This document shows positions 9,301-18,636 of a stretch of DNA of 64,000 bases, piece by piece (the first letter of the stretch is position 1; every line of letters begins with the position of its first letter). Origin of the DNA: an uncultured Clostridia bacterium (GTDB lineage Bacteria > Bacillota > Clostridia > Christensenellales > UBA1242); NCBI GenBank assembly GCA_934772525.1, contig CAKVMI010000001.1, positions 1 to 64,000 on the forward strand, read 5' to 3'. The notes under the pieces are model-generated. The model saw only the letters and a list, made by a program, of their open reading frames with translations, did not search any database and was not told where the DNA came from. The position numbers were made by a program, and so were the translations under genes.

Positions 9301-10422
9301 ATGTTGCAAAATAAAAAAATTTTAATTGTCACCACGTCAGATGATTTTATAGATCGCTTTTTATTGCCACATATTAAGTATCTAGAAGATGCTGGCAATG
9401 TGGTAGAATGTGCTTGTAACGAAAGCGGTTTTTGGTTCAAAGAAATGGAAAAGAAAGGGCTAGTTTTACATAAGATAGATTTTCCAAGAAATCCATTGTC
9501 TACCAAGTTAATAAAAGCTAGAAAATCACTATTTAATTTGGTTAAACAAAATAAATACGACCTAATAATCTGCCATCAACCAGTCGGCGGTGTAATGGGT
9601 AGAATGGTCGGCCATAAATACAAAATACCAGTAATTTATGTGGCACACGGGTTCCATTTCTTTAAGGGTTGCCCTAAAAAGAATCTGGTATATAAAGCAG
9701 TAGAAAAGCACTATAGCCGTTACACCGATGCGTTAGTTACAATGAATGAAGAAGATTATCAATCTGCGCTAAAATTCAAAGCAAAAAGAGTATACAAAAT
9801 AAATGGCATTGGTTTTGATGAGAATGTATACAAAAGAAGTAGTTTGGAAGATTGTAACAGTTTAAAACAAGAATTGAATATTGAAGATAAAGATTTTGTT
9901 TGTGTTTCAATAGGCGAATTAAATGATAACAAGAACCATATTGCGGTTTTAAAAGCAATTGCACAAATGGAAGACAGGTCAAACTTCAAATATCTAATTT
10001 GTGGTGAAGGGTCTAATAGGGAAGAATATCAAAATTTTATAAATTCAAATAATTTGCAAAATGTAGTAAGTCTTCTTGGCTTTAGAAAGGATATACCTAC
10101 TATTTTAAGCGTAGCAAATTGCTTTATAATGCCATCACTTCGTGAAGGTTTGCCCCGTTCAATTATGGAAGCGGAAGTCTTGGGTTTACCTTGTATTGTG
10201 TCAGACATAAGAGGTTGTAGAGATTTAGTTATAGACGGCAAAGGCGGTTTTGTAATAGATTTTAGTAATATCGATTTGGTAACTACTAAAATAAACACTC
10301 TAAAAGAAGATAAAAATCTTTGTGAAAGCTTTGGTAAATTCAATCAAGAATTTATAAAAGATTACACTCTTCAAGTAGTGTTACAGCAAATGAAAAATAT
10401 ATATGAGGAGATTGAGTTTTAG
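9301..10422 (+). CDS. Glycosyltransferase family 4 (EpsD/CapM-like)
   Basis: A 373-aa GT-B-fold glycosyltransferase. The N-terminal half has the glycan-acceptor domain pattern of EpsD/PglA-type enzymes (ICHQPVGGVMGR, VAHGFHFFKG). The C-terminal half has the nucleotide-sugar site: VSIGELNDNKNH, ICGEGSNREEY, LLGFRKDI and the E(x7)E motif REGLPRSIMEAE. It probably adds the second sugar to the lipid-linked primer made by the upstream transferase domain. ATG 9301 is preceded by AGGAG and lies 8 bp after the fusion gene; the next gene begins 3 bp after its stop. The sugar specificity cannot be read. Confidence 0.9.
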   Translation: MLQNKKILIVTTSDDFIDRFLLPHIKYLEDAGNVVECACNESGFWFKEMEKKGLVLHKIDFPRNPLSTKLIKARKSLFNLVKQNKYDLIICHQPVGGVMGRMVGHKYKIPVIYVAHGFHFFKGCPKKNLVYKAVEKHYSRYTDALVTMNEEDYQSALKFKAKRVYKINGIGFDENVYKRSSLEDCNSLKQELNIEDKDFVCVSIGELNDNKNHIAVLKAIAQMEDRSNFKYLICGEGSNREEYQNFINSNNLQNVVSLLGFRKDIPTILSVANCFIMPSLREGLPRSIMEAEVLGLPCIVSDIRGCRDLVIDGKGGFVIDFSNIDLVTTKINTLKEDKNLCESFGKFNQEFIKDYTLQVVLQQMKNIYEEIEF

Positions 10423-10425
10423 ACG

Positions 10426-12960
10426 ATGAAGGGCGTGTTTACTAATGCTAAAAATTTGTTTCTAAGCGACTTTGAAACGAAGAATAATGATTTTACGGCA
10501 ATACTAGCAAAATGTGGAATATTAGCGTTAACAATATTCCTTAGTTGTTTTTTACCATTTTTTGTGTATATTGCATTTGTTTTTGCTGTAATATTTGCTG
10601 TTATTCAATTAAATGGTAGGGCAATTTACTATTTGGTGTTTTTAATGCCTTTAATGGGTGTATTTAAAAAGAATGGGCAATCAACATATATGCTTGCATA
10701 TTTACTATGCATAGTTTTGTTAATGCTTGCAATTCGATTGGTAATTGAAGTTTTTGTAAAAAAGACAAAAAAGATAAATTGGTGGTTCTCAATATTTTTT
10801 GCAATAACATTAATTTATTTTATGGTTCCATTTACTTTTCCGGATTTTTCAATTTCCTTTAGTTTAATTTTAGGGCTTTGCTTAGTATTCTGTGCGTATT
10901 ATTACAAAGAAGACCTAAATGCAAAAGAATTAGGGTTATTATTTGTACTAGGTGTTTGTTCATCAATTTTTATTGGTCTATTTTATCCTGTTTCATCAAG
11001 ATTGCAATCAATGATTGAAATTTTCTATGCATATGGTTTAAAAAGATTTTCAGGGGCATATACAAATCCTAATATTTTAGCTGGAGAAATGATGTTTGCC
11101 TTAGGAATTGTGTATACCTTAATGATAAACAAACAAATTAAAACAATTCAATATCCACTAATATTAATTTTTACGATTTCTCTTATATACTCAATGTCAA
11201 AATCTGGTTTAATAATTTTTGCAACAGAAACCTTTATTTTTGTCGTATTATATTTGATCAAAAACCATAAGTGGCAAGACTTTGTAAAAGTAGCTTCAGT
11301 TCTTATTTTGGTGGGAGGTGCTTTATTAATCTTTAATGAAAGACTTAGAGTTTCTTTTGGTAGAATAACAGCAGCAATTACTCCAGGAGTAGAAGAAGGT
11401 GGCGGAGTTATAGAAAGTCCAACAATTAATATGGAAGAATTAACAACGGGACGCTCTACTATTTGGGCGGGTTATATCGATGCAATATTTGATAGTGTAA
11501 AATCTGCATTGTTTGGATATGGTGTTGGTGCTCCGTATTTGGGTGAGTATGCAGGAATAACCGATTGGTGCCCGCACAACACATACTTACAATGTTTGTA
11601 TTTTGTTGGCTTTTTTGGTGTTTTGTTAATGTTTGCTATGCTTGTATCAAGTAATGGCATTAAGAAAATTAAGGATGTTAACTGGTTTAATGTTTTACCA
11701 ATTATTGCTTGTGCAATGTATTTATTTGCTGCAGAATTTTTCTCGTTTAGGTTGGCTATTTACCTAATAGTTGCATTGTTCTTATTGGTTGACAAATTTA
11801 AATTGGTAGAGAAAAGTAATTATAAGCTTTCAATTAAAGAATTTGTCTTAGGAAGTGAGATTGTTTCATTTATAGAATCGAAACAAAATGTTGACAAAGC
11901 TTCAAACGATACAACAATTAAGGTTTTACATTTGTTGGCTTCCAATCGATATTCTGGAGCTGAGAATGTTGCGTGTCAGATAATTAATGCGGTTGGAGAT
12001 GAAATGGAGTTTGCTTATTCATCTCCAAATGGTGAGATTGCCAATAGTTTAAAAGAAAAAAACATTACTTACTATCCGTTGTCACAATTTAATGCAAAAG
12101 AATTAAGAAGGGTTATAGAAGAATTTAATCCAACAATTATTCACGCCCATGACTTAAAGGCAATAGCTTTGGCAACATTGGCGGGTGGAAAAATTCCAAT
12201 CATAGCACATATTCATCAAAATCATCCCAAAGCAAAAAAACTATCAATAAGATCATTAGTTATGAATTATTGCTTGACCAGAAAAAAAATCAAACATATA
12301 ATTTGGGTGTCAAATAGTTGTTTTGATGATTATAAATTTAAAAATAACGTCGTGAAGAAGTCTGAAATCATCACAAATATAATAGATTGTAAATCATTAG
12401 AAGAGAAAGCAAGTAATGCTGAATTGCAAGATGGGGCAGATGTTGTGTATCTTGGCAGGTTAACATACCCCAAAAATCCGCAAAGACTCATAAATATAGC
12501 AAAATTATTGGTAAATGATAATCCAAGCATTAAGATTGCTATTATTGGTAGCGGGGATTTAATGGAAGAATGCAAAGGGCTTGCAGTGCAAAATGGTGTA
12601 GACAAAAATATTAAGTTTTATGGTTTTTTGTCAAACGGATATGGAATTCTTAAAAATAGCAGAGTCTTTTTACTGACCTCGAGAAGTGAAGGTTGTCCTA
12701 TGTGTGTGCTTGAAGCACAAGCGTTTGGTTTACCAATAGTGTGTCCTGACTTAGGTGGATTAAAAAGCTTGATTATCAATGACAGAACTGGGCTAATTTA
12801 TAATACGGATGAAGAAGCAAAAGTTTGTATTGAGAGATTATTAACTGATTCTGACTATTATTCAAAGATACAAGCAAATGTGGTTAATTTTTCAATATCT
12901 TACAACAATATTGATGAATATAAATTAAAAATGCAGTCTATTTATAAGGAAAATAAATAA
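10426..12960 (+). CDS. Fusion: O-antigen ligase-like domain + GT4 glycosyltransferase
   Basis: An 844-aa two-part protein. Residues about 20-460 are a polytopic O-antigen ligase/polymerase-type region with the loop GYGVGAPYLG...CPHNTYLQCLYFVGF. Residues about 495-840 form a GT4 glycosyltransferase: VLHLLASNRYSGAEN at the start, VVYLGRLTYPKNP, IGSGDLMEEC, YGFLSNGYG and the E(x7)E motif SEGCPMCVLEAQ. The join is continuous in frame with no sign of a frameshift. One polypeptide could couple cytoplasmic sugar addition to outer-face polymerisation or ligation, but that is inference. The gene begins 3 bp after the preceding stop and ends 1 bp before the next start. Confidence 0.87.
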   Translation: MKGVFTNAKNLFLSDFETKNNDFTAILAKCGILALTIFLSCFLPFFVYIAFVFAVIFAVIQLNGRAIYYLVFLMPLMGVFKKNGQSTYMLAYLLCIVLLMLAIRLVIEVFVKKTKKINWWFSIFFAITLIYFMVPFTFPDFSISFSLILGLCLVFCAYYYKEDLNAKELGLLFVLGVCSSIFIGLFYPVSSRLQSMIEIFYAYGLKRFSGAYTNPNILAGEMMFALGIVYTLMINKQIKTIQYPLILIFTISLIYSMSKSGLIIFATETFIFVVLYLIKNHKWQDFVKVASVLILVGGALLIFNERLRVSFGRITAAITPGVEEGGGVIESPTINMEELTTGRSTIWAGYIDAIFDSVKSALFGYGVGAPYLGEYAGITDWCPHNTYLQCLYFVGFFGVLLMFAMLVSSNGIKKIKDVNWFNVLPIIACAMYLFAAEFFSFRLAIYLIVALFLLVDKFKLVEKSNYKLSIKEFVLGSEIVSFIESKQNVDKASNDTTIKVLHLLASNRYSGAENVACQIINAVGDEMEFAYSSPNGEIANSLKEKNITYYPLSQFNAKELRRVIEEFNPTIIHAHDLKAIALATLAGGKIPIIAHIHQNHPKAKKLSIRSLVMNYCLTRKKIKHIIWVSNSCFDDYKFKNNVVKKSEIITNIIDCKSLEEKASNAELQDGADVVYLGRLTYPKNPQRLINIAKLLVNDNPSIKIAIIGSGDLMEECKGLAVQNGVDKNIKFYGFLSNGYGILKNSRVFLLTSRSEGCPMCVLEAQAFGLPIVCPDLGGLKSLIINDRTGLIYNTDEEAKVCIERLLTDSDYYSKIQANVVNFSISYNNIDEYKLKMQSIYKENK

Positions 12961-12961
12961 T

Positions 12962-13858
12962 ATGTTAGATAACTGTTTGGCTATTGTTACACCAACATAT
13001 AATAGGGCGGACTTATTAACGAGATTATATGATAGTTTAAAAAAACAAACAAATAAAAATTTCGTATGGTACATTGTTGACGATGGAAGTGTTGATAAAA
13101 CCTCAGAAGTTGTGGAAAATCTCAAAAGAGAAAATCAAGTAAAAATAGTATATACAAAAAAGACTAATGGTGGAAAACATACGGCAATTAACGTAGCTCT
13201 TAATTTGATAGAAGAAGCATTTTTAGTTATTGTAGATAGTGATGATTTTTTAAAAGAGAATGCAGTTGAAATAATTTTAAACGATCTTAACAGAATTTCG
13301 GATAATGAATTTTGCGGAATAGGTTATTTAAAAGAAGATACTAATGGTAAAATTACCGGCAAAAAATATACACAAGACCAAAAAATTGATACATTTGTTA
13401 ATGAACGGTATAATAACAACACGTATGGTGACAAATGTGAAGTTTTTAAAACAGAGATCTTGAAAAAATTTCCTTTCCCTGAAATTGAAGGTGAGAATTT
13501 TGTGAGCGAGTCAACTGTTTGGTGTAAGATGTCAGGTGAATACAAAATGTTGTTTTTAAACAAAGCGATTTACATTTGTGAGTACCAAGATGGCGGGTTG
13601 TCTGATGGTGTTCATAAAAGGCTATTTAAAAACCCTAAGGGTGCAGCACTTTGTTATAAAGAATTAAGTAAAAAAGGCTTTAAATTTAAGATTAGAGTTA
13701 AATACACAATAGCATATATTGTTTATTCTCTAGCGGCGGGATATACGTTTAAAGAAATCAAACAAAACCATTTGGAAAATAGAATTTTAATTAATTTATT
13801 ATACTTGCCGGCAAAGTTGTATTACAAAAAACTAGCAAAAAAATATGCAGGTGTATAA
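12962..13858 (+). CDS. Glycosyltransferase family 2
   Basis: A 298-aa GT-A enzyme with the classic GT2 start (PTYNRADLL), VDDGS near residue 40, NGGKHTA near residue 70, and the metal-binding IVDSDDF near residue 90. It is clearly similar to the second GT2 of the locus at 17737 (shared SLKKQTNK.FVW and NGGKHTAI), so the two are probably duplicates with different acceptor or donor. It lies in an uninterrupted run of glycan genes. The C-terminal region is basic and lacks membrane helices. The polysaccharide sugar it adds is unknown. Confidence 0.9.
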   Translation: MLDNCLAIVTPTYNRADLLTRLYDSLKKQTNKNFVWYIVDDGSVDKTSEVVENLKRENQVKIVYTKKTNGGKHTAINVALNLIEEAFLVIVDSDDFLKENAVEIILNDLNRISDNEFCGIGYLKEDTNGKITGKKYTQDQKIDTFVNERYNNNTYGDKCEVFKTEILKKFPFPEIEGENFVSESTVWCKMSGEYKMLFLNKAIYICEYQDGGLSDGVHKRLFKNPKGAALCYKELSKKGFKFKIRVKYTIAYIVYSLAAGYTFKEIKQNHLENRILINLLYLPAKLYYKKLAKKYAGV

Positions 13859-13931
13859 AAATTTATTGTGTTACTAAATATAATTCACTCTACAATATGG
13901 GGATCAAAAGAGTAGATAGGAGAAAAACTTT

Positions 13932-15095
13932 ATGAAAATAGCCGTTGTTCAGAAAGATTTTTACATAGGAGGGATATCGTCCTCTTGCATTAATTTTCTT
14001 AACAGTGTTTCAAAAGAGCAAGATATTGATTTGACTTTATTCACATTTGATAAAATTAATGAAGATATATTATCTAGCAATGTTAATATTGTTTATGCAA
14101 ATAAAAGCTTAACCCCATTTGCGGTTTCCTATGCTGATAGTAAAAAACGTGGTATATTTTTCAGATTAAAATGGTTATTTCTTAGGTTGTGGTCAAAAGT
14201 TTTTACAAATAGGCTTCCATTAAAATTTGCACTAAAAAGGCAAAAAGAAATAAAAGAACAATTTGATGTCGCAATTTCATTCGCTCCGTCTACAAGCAAT
14301 AAAACTTTTAGTGTTGGTTCTTCGGAATTTGTTTTGCAAAAGGTAAACGCTAAGAAAAAATTTATTTTGTTTCATAGCGATTTTCAGTCATCTGGGTTAA
14401 ATACAGAGTTTGTAGTAGATGGACTTAGTAAATTTGATAAAATTCTGTGTGTTTCTAAAAGTTGTGCTGAAAAGATGAAACAAGCGTTACCGCAATTGCA
14501 AGAAAAAATAGATTACTTGTATAATTTTTCGGACTCTCAAACTATTATAGAAAAGGCAAAAGAGTATACTGTTGATTATTCTAAAGACGTGTTTAATATA
14601 GTTTCGGTTTCGAGAATAAGTGAAGAAAAAGGGCACCTTAGAACGCTCAATGTTCTTAAAAATTTACATAGTATTAATACGAATTTCGTTTGGCACATAG
14701 TTGGTGATGGAAAAATAAAAGAAGACTTAGAGACATTTGTTAAGACAAACGATATGGATGGTTATGTTAAATTTTATGGAAATAAAAGTAACCCATATCC
14801 TTACATAAAAAATGCTGATTTATTCTTCTTGGGTTCTTACCACGAGGCCGCTCCAATGGTATATGCAGAGGCGATGACACTGGGCGTTCCTGTGCTAACA
14901 ACAAAAACATGTTCGGCTGAAGAACTGGTTGGAAATTTGGGGTTCGTTTGTGAAAATTCTAAAAGCGGTATTTTAGAAGAGCTGAAACACATTTTAGAAA
15001 ATCGTAATTTGGTTGTTGAAAAACAAAAACAACTTGAAAATTACAATTACCCAAACAAGCAGATTGTTGACAAAATAAGGAGGCTATGTGAATAA
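13932..15095 (+). CDS. Glycosyltransferase family 4
   Basis: A 387-aa GT4-type enzyme. It opens with a GT-B N-terminal strand and a glycine-rich loop (VVQKDFYIGGISSS). The donor domain shows VSRISEEKGH, IVGDGKIKEDLE, FYGNKSNPY and the motif YHEAAPMVYAEAMTLGVP. It resembles the GT4 at 18633 throughout. ATG 13932 follows TAGGAG. The stop TAA shares its last A with the ATG of the next gene (TAATG), which suggests coupled translation. Donor and acceptor are unknown. Confidence 0.88.
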   Translation: MKIAVVQKDFYIGGISSSCINFLNSVSKEQDIDLTLFTFDKINEDILSSNVNIVYANKSLTPFAVSYADSKKRGIFFRLKWLFLRLWSKVFTNRLPLKFALKRQKEIKEQFDVAISFAPSTSNKTFSVGSSEFVLQKVNAKKKFILFHSDFQSSGLNTEFVVDGLSKFDKILCVSKSCAEKMKQALPQLQEKIDYLYNFSDSQTIIEKAKEYTVDYSKDVFNIVSVSRISEEKGHLRTLNVLKNLHSINTNFVWHIVGDGKIKEDLETFVKTNDMDGYVKFYGNKSNPYPYIKNADLFFLGSYHEAAPMVYAEAMTLGVPVLTTKTCSAEELVGNLGFVCENSKSGILEELKHILENRNLVVEKQKQLENYNYPNKQIVDKIRRLCE

Positions 15096-16912
15096 TGTAT
15101 GATTTACAAAAGGTAAAGTTAATAATATGGGATCTAGATGAAACATTCTGGAATGGAACTTTGTCAGATGGTAACATGGAAATTAACCCTAAAAATATAG
15201 AGTTGATTAAAAATACCACGGATAGCGGAGTAATTAATTCAATTTGTTCAAAAAATGATGAAAAAACCGTATGTGAAGTTTTGGGGGAAAATGGAATTCT
15301 TGATTTTTTTGTTTTCAGATCTATTAATTGGACACCAAAAGGCGACAGAGTAAAACAAATTATTGCGGAAATGCAACTTCGAGAACCAAATGTTCTTTTT
15401 ATAGACGATAATGCACTAAACATTGAAGAAGTTAGGTCTGCGTGTCCTAATATTATGACGTGTATGCCTGAAAATCTAAAAGACCTGTATAAATTCTATG
15501 ATGAAAGAGAGAAAAAAGATCTTGGACATGATCGCTTAAAACAATATAAAATTCTAGAAACAAAAAGGGAATTTAAGGCACAAGTAGGAACAAATGAGGA
15601 ATTTTTATCACAAAGCAATATACAAGTTACAATAAAAAACGATTGCTGTAATCATATTGACAGATTAACTGACCTGATAAATCGTTCCAACCAATTAAAT
15701 TTCACAAAAATTAGGTTAAATGAAAAGGAAATCGCAGACTTAGTCAGTGATTCAAATATAAAATGCGGGTACGTTGAAGTAGTAGATAGATTTGGGGATT
15801 ATGGAATAGTTGGGTTTTATGCTATAAAAGGCAATAAACTAGAACATTTCGTATTTTCTTGTAGAACCTTGAATATGGGTGTTGAACAATATGTTTATAA
15901 CACTATTGGTAGACCAGAATTGCAAATAGTTGGGGAAGTCGCATCTAATCCAAAAAGCGGAAATCCTTATTGGGTTAATAATGGAAAAGCTAAAAATAGG
16001 AGTGAAAAAGCAAATTTAGTGGATAAGATATTAATAAAGGGTCCGTGCGATATGTCGCAAATGTTCTCTTTTATCAATCCGTCAAAAAATATCCTAACAG
16101 AGTTTGTTTATGTTAATGATAAAGGTGTTTCTATTGAACAGCGAAACCATACAGCACATATAATTCAATCCAAGACTTTAACTGAACAGCAAAAATTATC
16201 TGTTATCAATGAATTGCCGTTTGGTGATAAATTAATGTATCAAACAGATATGTTTAATGATGATATTAAAGTTGTTGTGTATAGTTTATTTACAGATCCA
16301 AATTTAGGCTTATATAAGAGAAAAAGTGATGGGATAGTTGTGGCATTTGGTGAATATACAAACGATTTGACGGATGAAAGTAAATGGAACCAATACATTA
16401 ATAAAGAATTATTTGTTGCAAATTGTAATTTTAACAAAGAGAATTTGAAATTTATTCAATCTAATTATGATTTTATTGGAAGATTGTCACCACAGGATGT
16501 ATTCAACAATATTAAGAAAATCGCGGATTTAATTGATGAAAAGAAATTAATTTTAGTTTTGGGCAGTGAAACAGAATTTGTAAATAATAAGCAAGAGGCG
16601 TATAACGATAGGCATTTATACAATAAAGAATTAAATGCTTTAATCCGTAATCTTGCGGAAACAAGACCTAATATTCAGTTGTTAGATGTTAATAAATTTA
16701 TTAATTGTCAAGAAGATTTCACAAACAATATAAATCATTTTAACAAAAATATTTATTTTAAAATGAGTCAAGAATTAATTGCATTGATTAATAACGAAAG
16801 TGACGCTATTAAGATATCAAAAATAAATATCGGCGGGCATATCAAAAATTTCTTCAATAGAGTTATTGGTAAGATAAAAAAGGTATTTAGAAGATTACAC
16901 AAAAGTAAATAA
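15095..16912 (+). CDS. FkbH-like HAD-IIIC protein with C-terminal SGNH-like domain
   Basis: A 605-aa protein in two parts. Residues 1-150 are a HAD-IIIC phosphatase-like domain with the nucleophile motif WDLDETFWNG, CSKND and the acidic FIDDNALNIEEV. Residues about 180-300 look like the GNAT-like region found in FkbH proteins (FGDYGIVGFYAI). Residues about 320-580 fit the SGNH-hydrolase-like domain of polysaccharide-associated FkbH homologues (YNKELNALIRNL, NHFNKNIYFKM). FkbH-type enzymes are known for making glyceryl-S-carrier units; in glycan loci they may supply a non-sugar acyl substituent. No acyl-carrier gene is seen nearby. It overlaps the preceding stop by one base and has an AAGGAGG ribosome site. 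Confidence 0.8.
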   Translation: MYDLQKVKLIIWDLDETFWNGTLSDGNMEINPKNIELIKNTTDSGVINSICSKNDEKTVCEVLGENGILDFFVFRSINWTPKGDRVKQIIAEMQLREPNVLFIDDNALNIEEVRSACPNIMTCMPENLKDLYKFYDEREKKDLGHDRLKQYKILETKREFKAQVGTNEEFLSQSNIQVTIKNDCCNHIDRLTDLINRSNQLNFTKIRLNEKEIADLVSDSNIKCGYVEVVDRFGDYGIVGFYAIKGNKLEHFVFSCRTLNMGVEQYVYNTIGRPELQIVGEVASNPKSGNPYWVNNGKAKNRSEKANLVDKILIKGPCDMSQMFSFINPSKNILTEFVYVNDKGVSIEQRNHTAHIIQSKTLTEQQKLSVINELPFGDKLMYQTDMFNDDIKVVVYSLFTDPNLGLYKRKSDGIVVAFGEYTNDLTDESKWNQYINKELFVANCNFNKENLKFIQSNYDFIGRLSPQDVFNNIKKIADLIDEKKLILVLGSETEFVNNKQEAYNDRHLYNKELNALIRNLAETRPNIQLLDVNKFINCQEDFTNNINHFNKNIYFKMSQELIALINNESDAIKISKINIGGHIKNFFNRVIGKIKKVFRRLHKSK

Positions 16913-16987
16913 GAATAATTGTAATTAGGTTAGAGAAAAAAATAATCTTCAGTAATTTGAATTTAAGGTGGTAAGGAGAAAGGTTTG

Positions 16988-17737
16988 ATGATACCAAAAA
17001 TAATTCATTATGTGTGGCTTGGGAATAAAGAATTGCCGGCTATGGTAAAAAAATGCATTAAAAGTTGGGAAAAATATTGTCCCGATTACGAAATCAAACG
17101 CTGGGATGAAACAAATTTGGATATTGATTGTTGCAAATATTGTCGAGATGCGTATGATGCTAAAAAATATGCTTTTGCTTCCGATGTTCTAAGGTTTTTA
17201 ATATTAAAGAATGAAGGCGGAATATATTTAGATGTTGATGTGGAATTATTAAAGCCGTTAGACGACCTTTTGGAAGAAAAATGTTTTATGGGATACGAGT
17301 GTTGTGGAAAACGGTTATACGTTGCACCGGGCTTAATTATTGGGTCGGAGAAAAATGGTAAAGTCGTAAGCGAAATTTATCAGAGTTATTTGGAAAGTAG
17401 TTTTTATGTAGGTAATGATATAAATTATGAAACGGTTTGTGTAAGAACTACAAATATTTTAATAAAGAACTATAATCTTGAACCAAACGGCAGAACTGTA
17501 CATTTTGACGATATTTCAATTTATGCTCCCGAATATTTCTGTCCGTTAGATGGAGAGAGTAAAGAGGTTAGATTTTTGACTGAAAAAACATACTCAAAAC
17601 ATTTATATTTAGCGTCTTGGGTAAAAAAGCCTCCACTACACAAAAGGTTTGCAAACAAAATGAAGAGCGTTTTACGAAAAATTATTGGTAAAAAAAATTA
17701 CAATAAATTAAAACAAAAAGTCAGAGGAGAAAAATAA
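16988..17737 (+). CDS. GT32-type glycosyltransferase (capsular polysaccharide synthesis)
   Basis: The 249-aa product begins IPKIIHYVWLG, the hallmark of OCH1/GT32-like transferases that carry glycosyl groups from nucleotide sugars. The DXD-containing segment FASDVLRFLILKNEGG is followed by IYLDVDVELLKPL. A basic C-terminal helix of about 30 residues may associate with the membrane. ATG 16988 is chosen over the in-frame TTG 16985, with AAGGAG 9 nt upstream. The TAA stop overlaps the next ATG by one base. Confidence 0.88.
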   Translation: MIPKIIHYVWLGNKELPAMVKKCIKSWEKYCPDYEIKRWDETNLDIDCCKYCRDAYDAKKYAFASDVLRFLILKNEGGIYLDVDVELLKPLDDLLEEKCFMGYECCGKRLYVAPGLIIGSEKNGKVVSEIYQSYLESSFYVGNDINYETVCVRTTNILIKNYNLEPNGRTVHFDDISIYAPEYFCPLDGESKEVRFLTEKTYSKHLYLASWVKKPPLHKRFANKMKSVLRKIIGKKNYNKLKQKVRGEK

Positions 17738-18636
17738 TGGTTAAAATTACTGTTTTTACACCAACTTATAATAGAAAGCATTTATTACCTAATTTATTTG
17801 AAAGCTTAAAAAAACAAACTAATAAAGATTTCGTATGGCTTGTAATTGATGACGGATCTTCAGACGGCACGTCAGAATTATTTGAAGAATGGAAAAAACA
17901 AGCGGTTGGCTTTCAAATAGATTATGTTCAAAAGAAAAATGGTGGAAAACATACTGCTATTGAAAAAGCAAATGAGATTTGCGGTACAGATTACATTGTA
18001 TGTGTTGATTCGGATGATTATCTAACAGAAAATGCGGTAGAGCAGATGTACAAAGAAATTGACATAATTGACAAAATGGATGATGTCTGTGGCGTTGTTA
18101 CCAGAAGAGCAAAGCCGAATGGAGAACCATTTTTTGATAAATGGGCACCAGACAAGACCCTTTTATATTTCAATGAATTGTACACTAAATATGGATATGA
18201 AACAGACACATGTTTATTATTTAAAACTAGTATAGCAAAGAGTTATCATTTCCCTATTTTTGAAGATGAAAGATTTGTTACCGAAAGTGTATATTACAAT
18301 AAATTTTTATATAAGTACAAAATGTTGGCATCGGTTAATTTATACTATGTAGGTGAATATATGCCGGATGGGTATACCGCACAAGGGATGAGACTGTTTT
18401 TTAAAAATCCAAAGGGTTATGCATATGCATTAAAACAAGCTGCATATTACGCAATAAAACAAAAACTATCCTTAAGGAAAAAAGTTGGCTATTCAGCGTC
18501 GTATTATGCGTGGCTAAAATACGTTAATCTAAAAAACTTCCGAGTAAAAGAGTTTAATCTAGGAATATATGGGCTTATTGGCTATATGTTAAAATTTATT
18601 CCTTATAAAAATTTTAAAAAAGGTGAACAACGATGA
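17737..18636 (+). CDS. Glycosyltransferase family 2
   Basis: A 299-aa GT2 with PTYNRKHLL, IDDGSSDGT, NGGKHTAIEKA and the metal site CVDSDDYL. It is a close paralogue of the GT2 at 12962, including the basic C-terminal region rich in Lys and Tyr. It overlaps the upstream GT32 stop by one base and the downstream GT4 start by four (ATGA), so these three genes are translationally linked. It probably adds one residue of the surface glycan repeat on the cytoplasmic face. Specificity unknown. Confidence 0.9.
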   Translation: MVKITVFTPTYNRKHLLPNLFESLKKQTNKDFVWLVIDDGSSDGTSELFEEWKKQAVGFQIDYVQKKNGGKHTAIEKANEICGTDYIVCVDSDDYLTENAVEQMYKEIDIIDKMDDVCGVVTRRAKPNGEPFFDKWAPDKTLLYFNELYTKYGYETDTCLLFKTSIAKSYHFPIFEDERFVTESVYYNKFLYKYKMLASVNLYYVGEYMPDGYTAQGMRLFFKNPKGYAYALKQAAYYAIKQKLSLRKKVGYSASYYAWLKYVNLKNFRVKEFNLGIYGLIGYMLKFIPYKNFKKGEQR

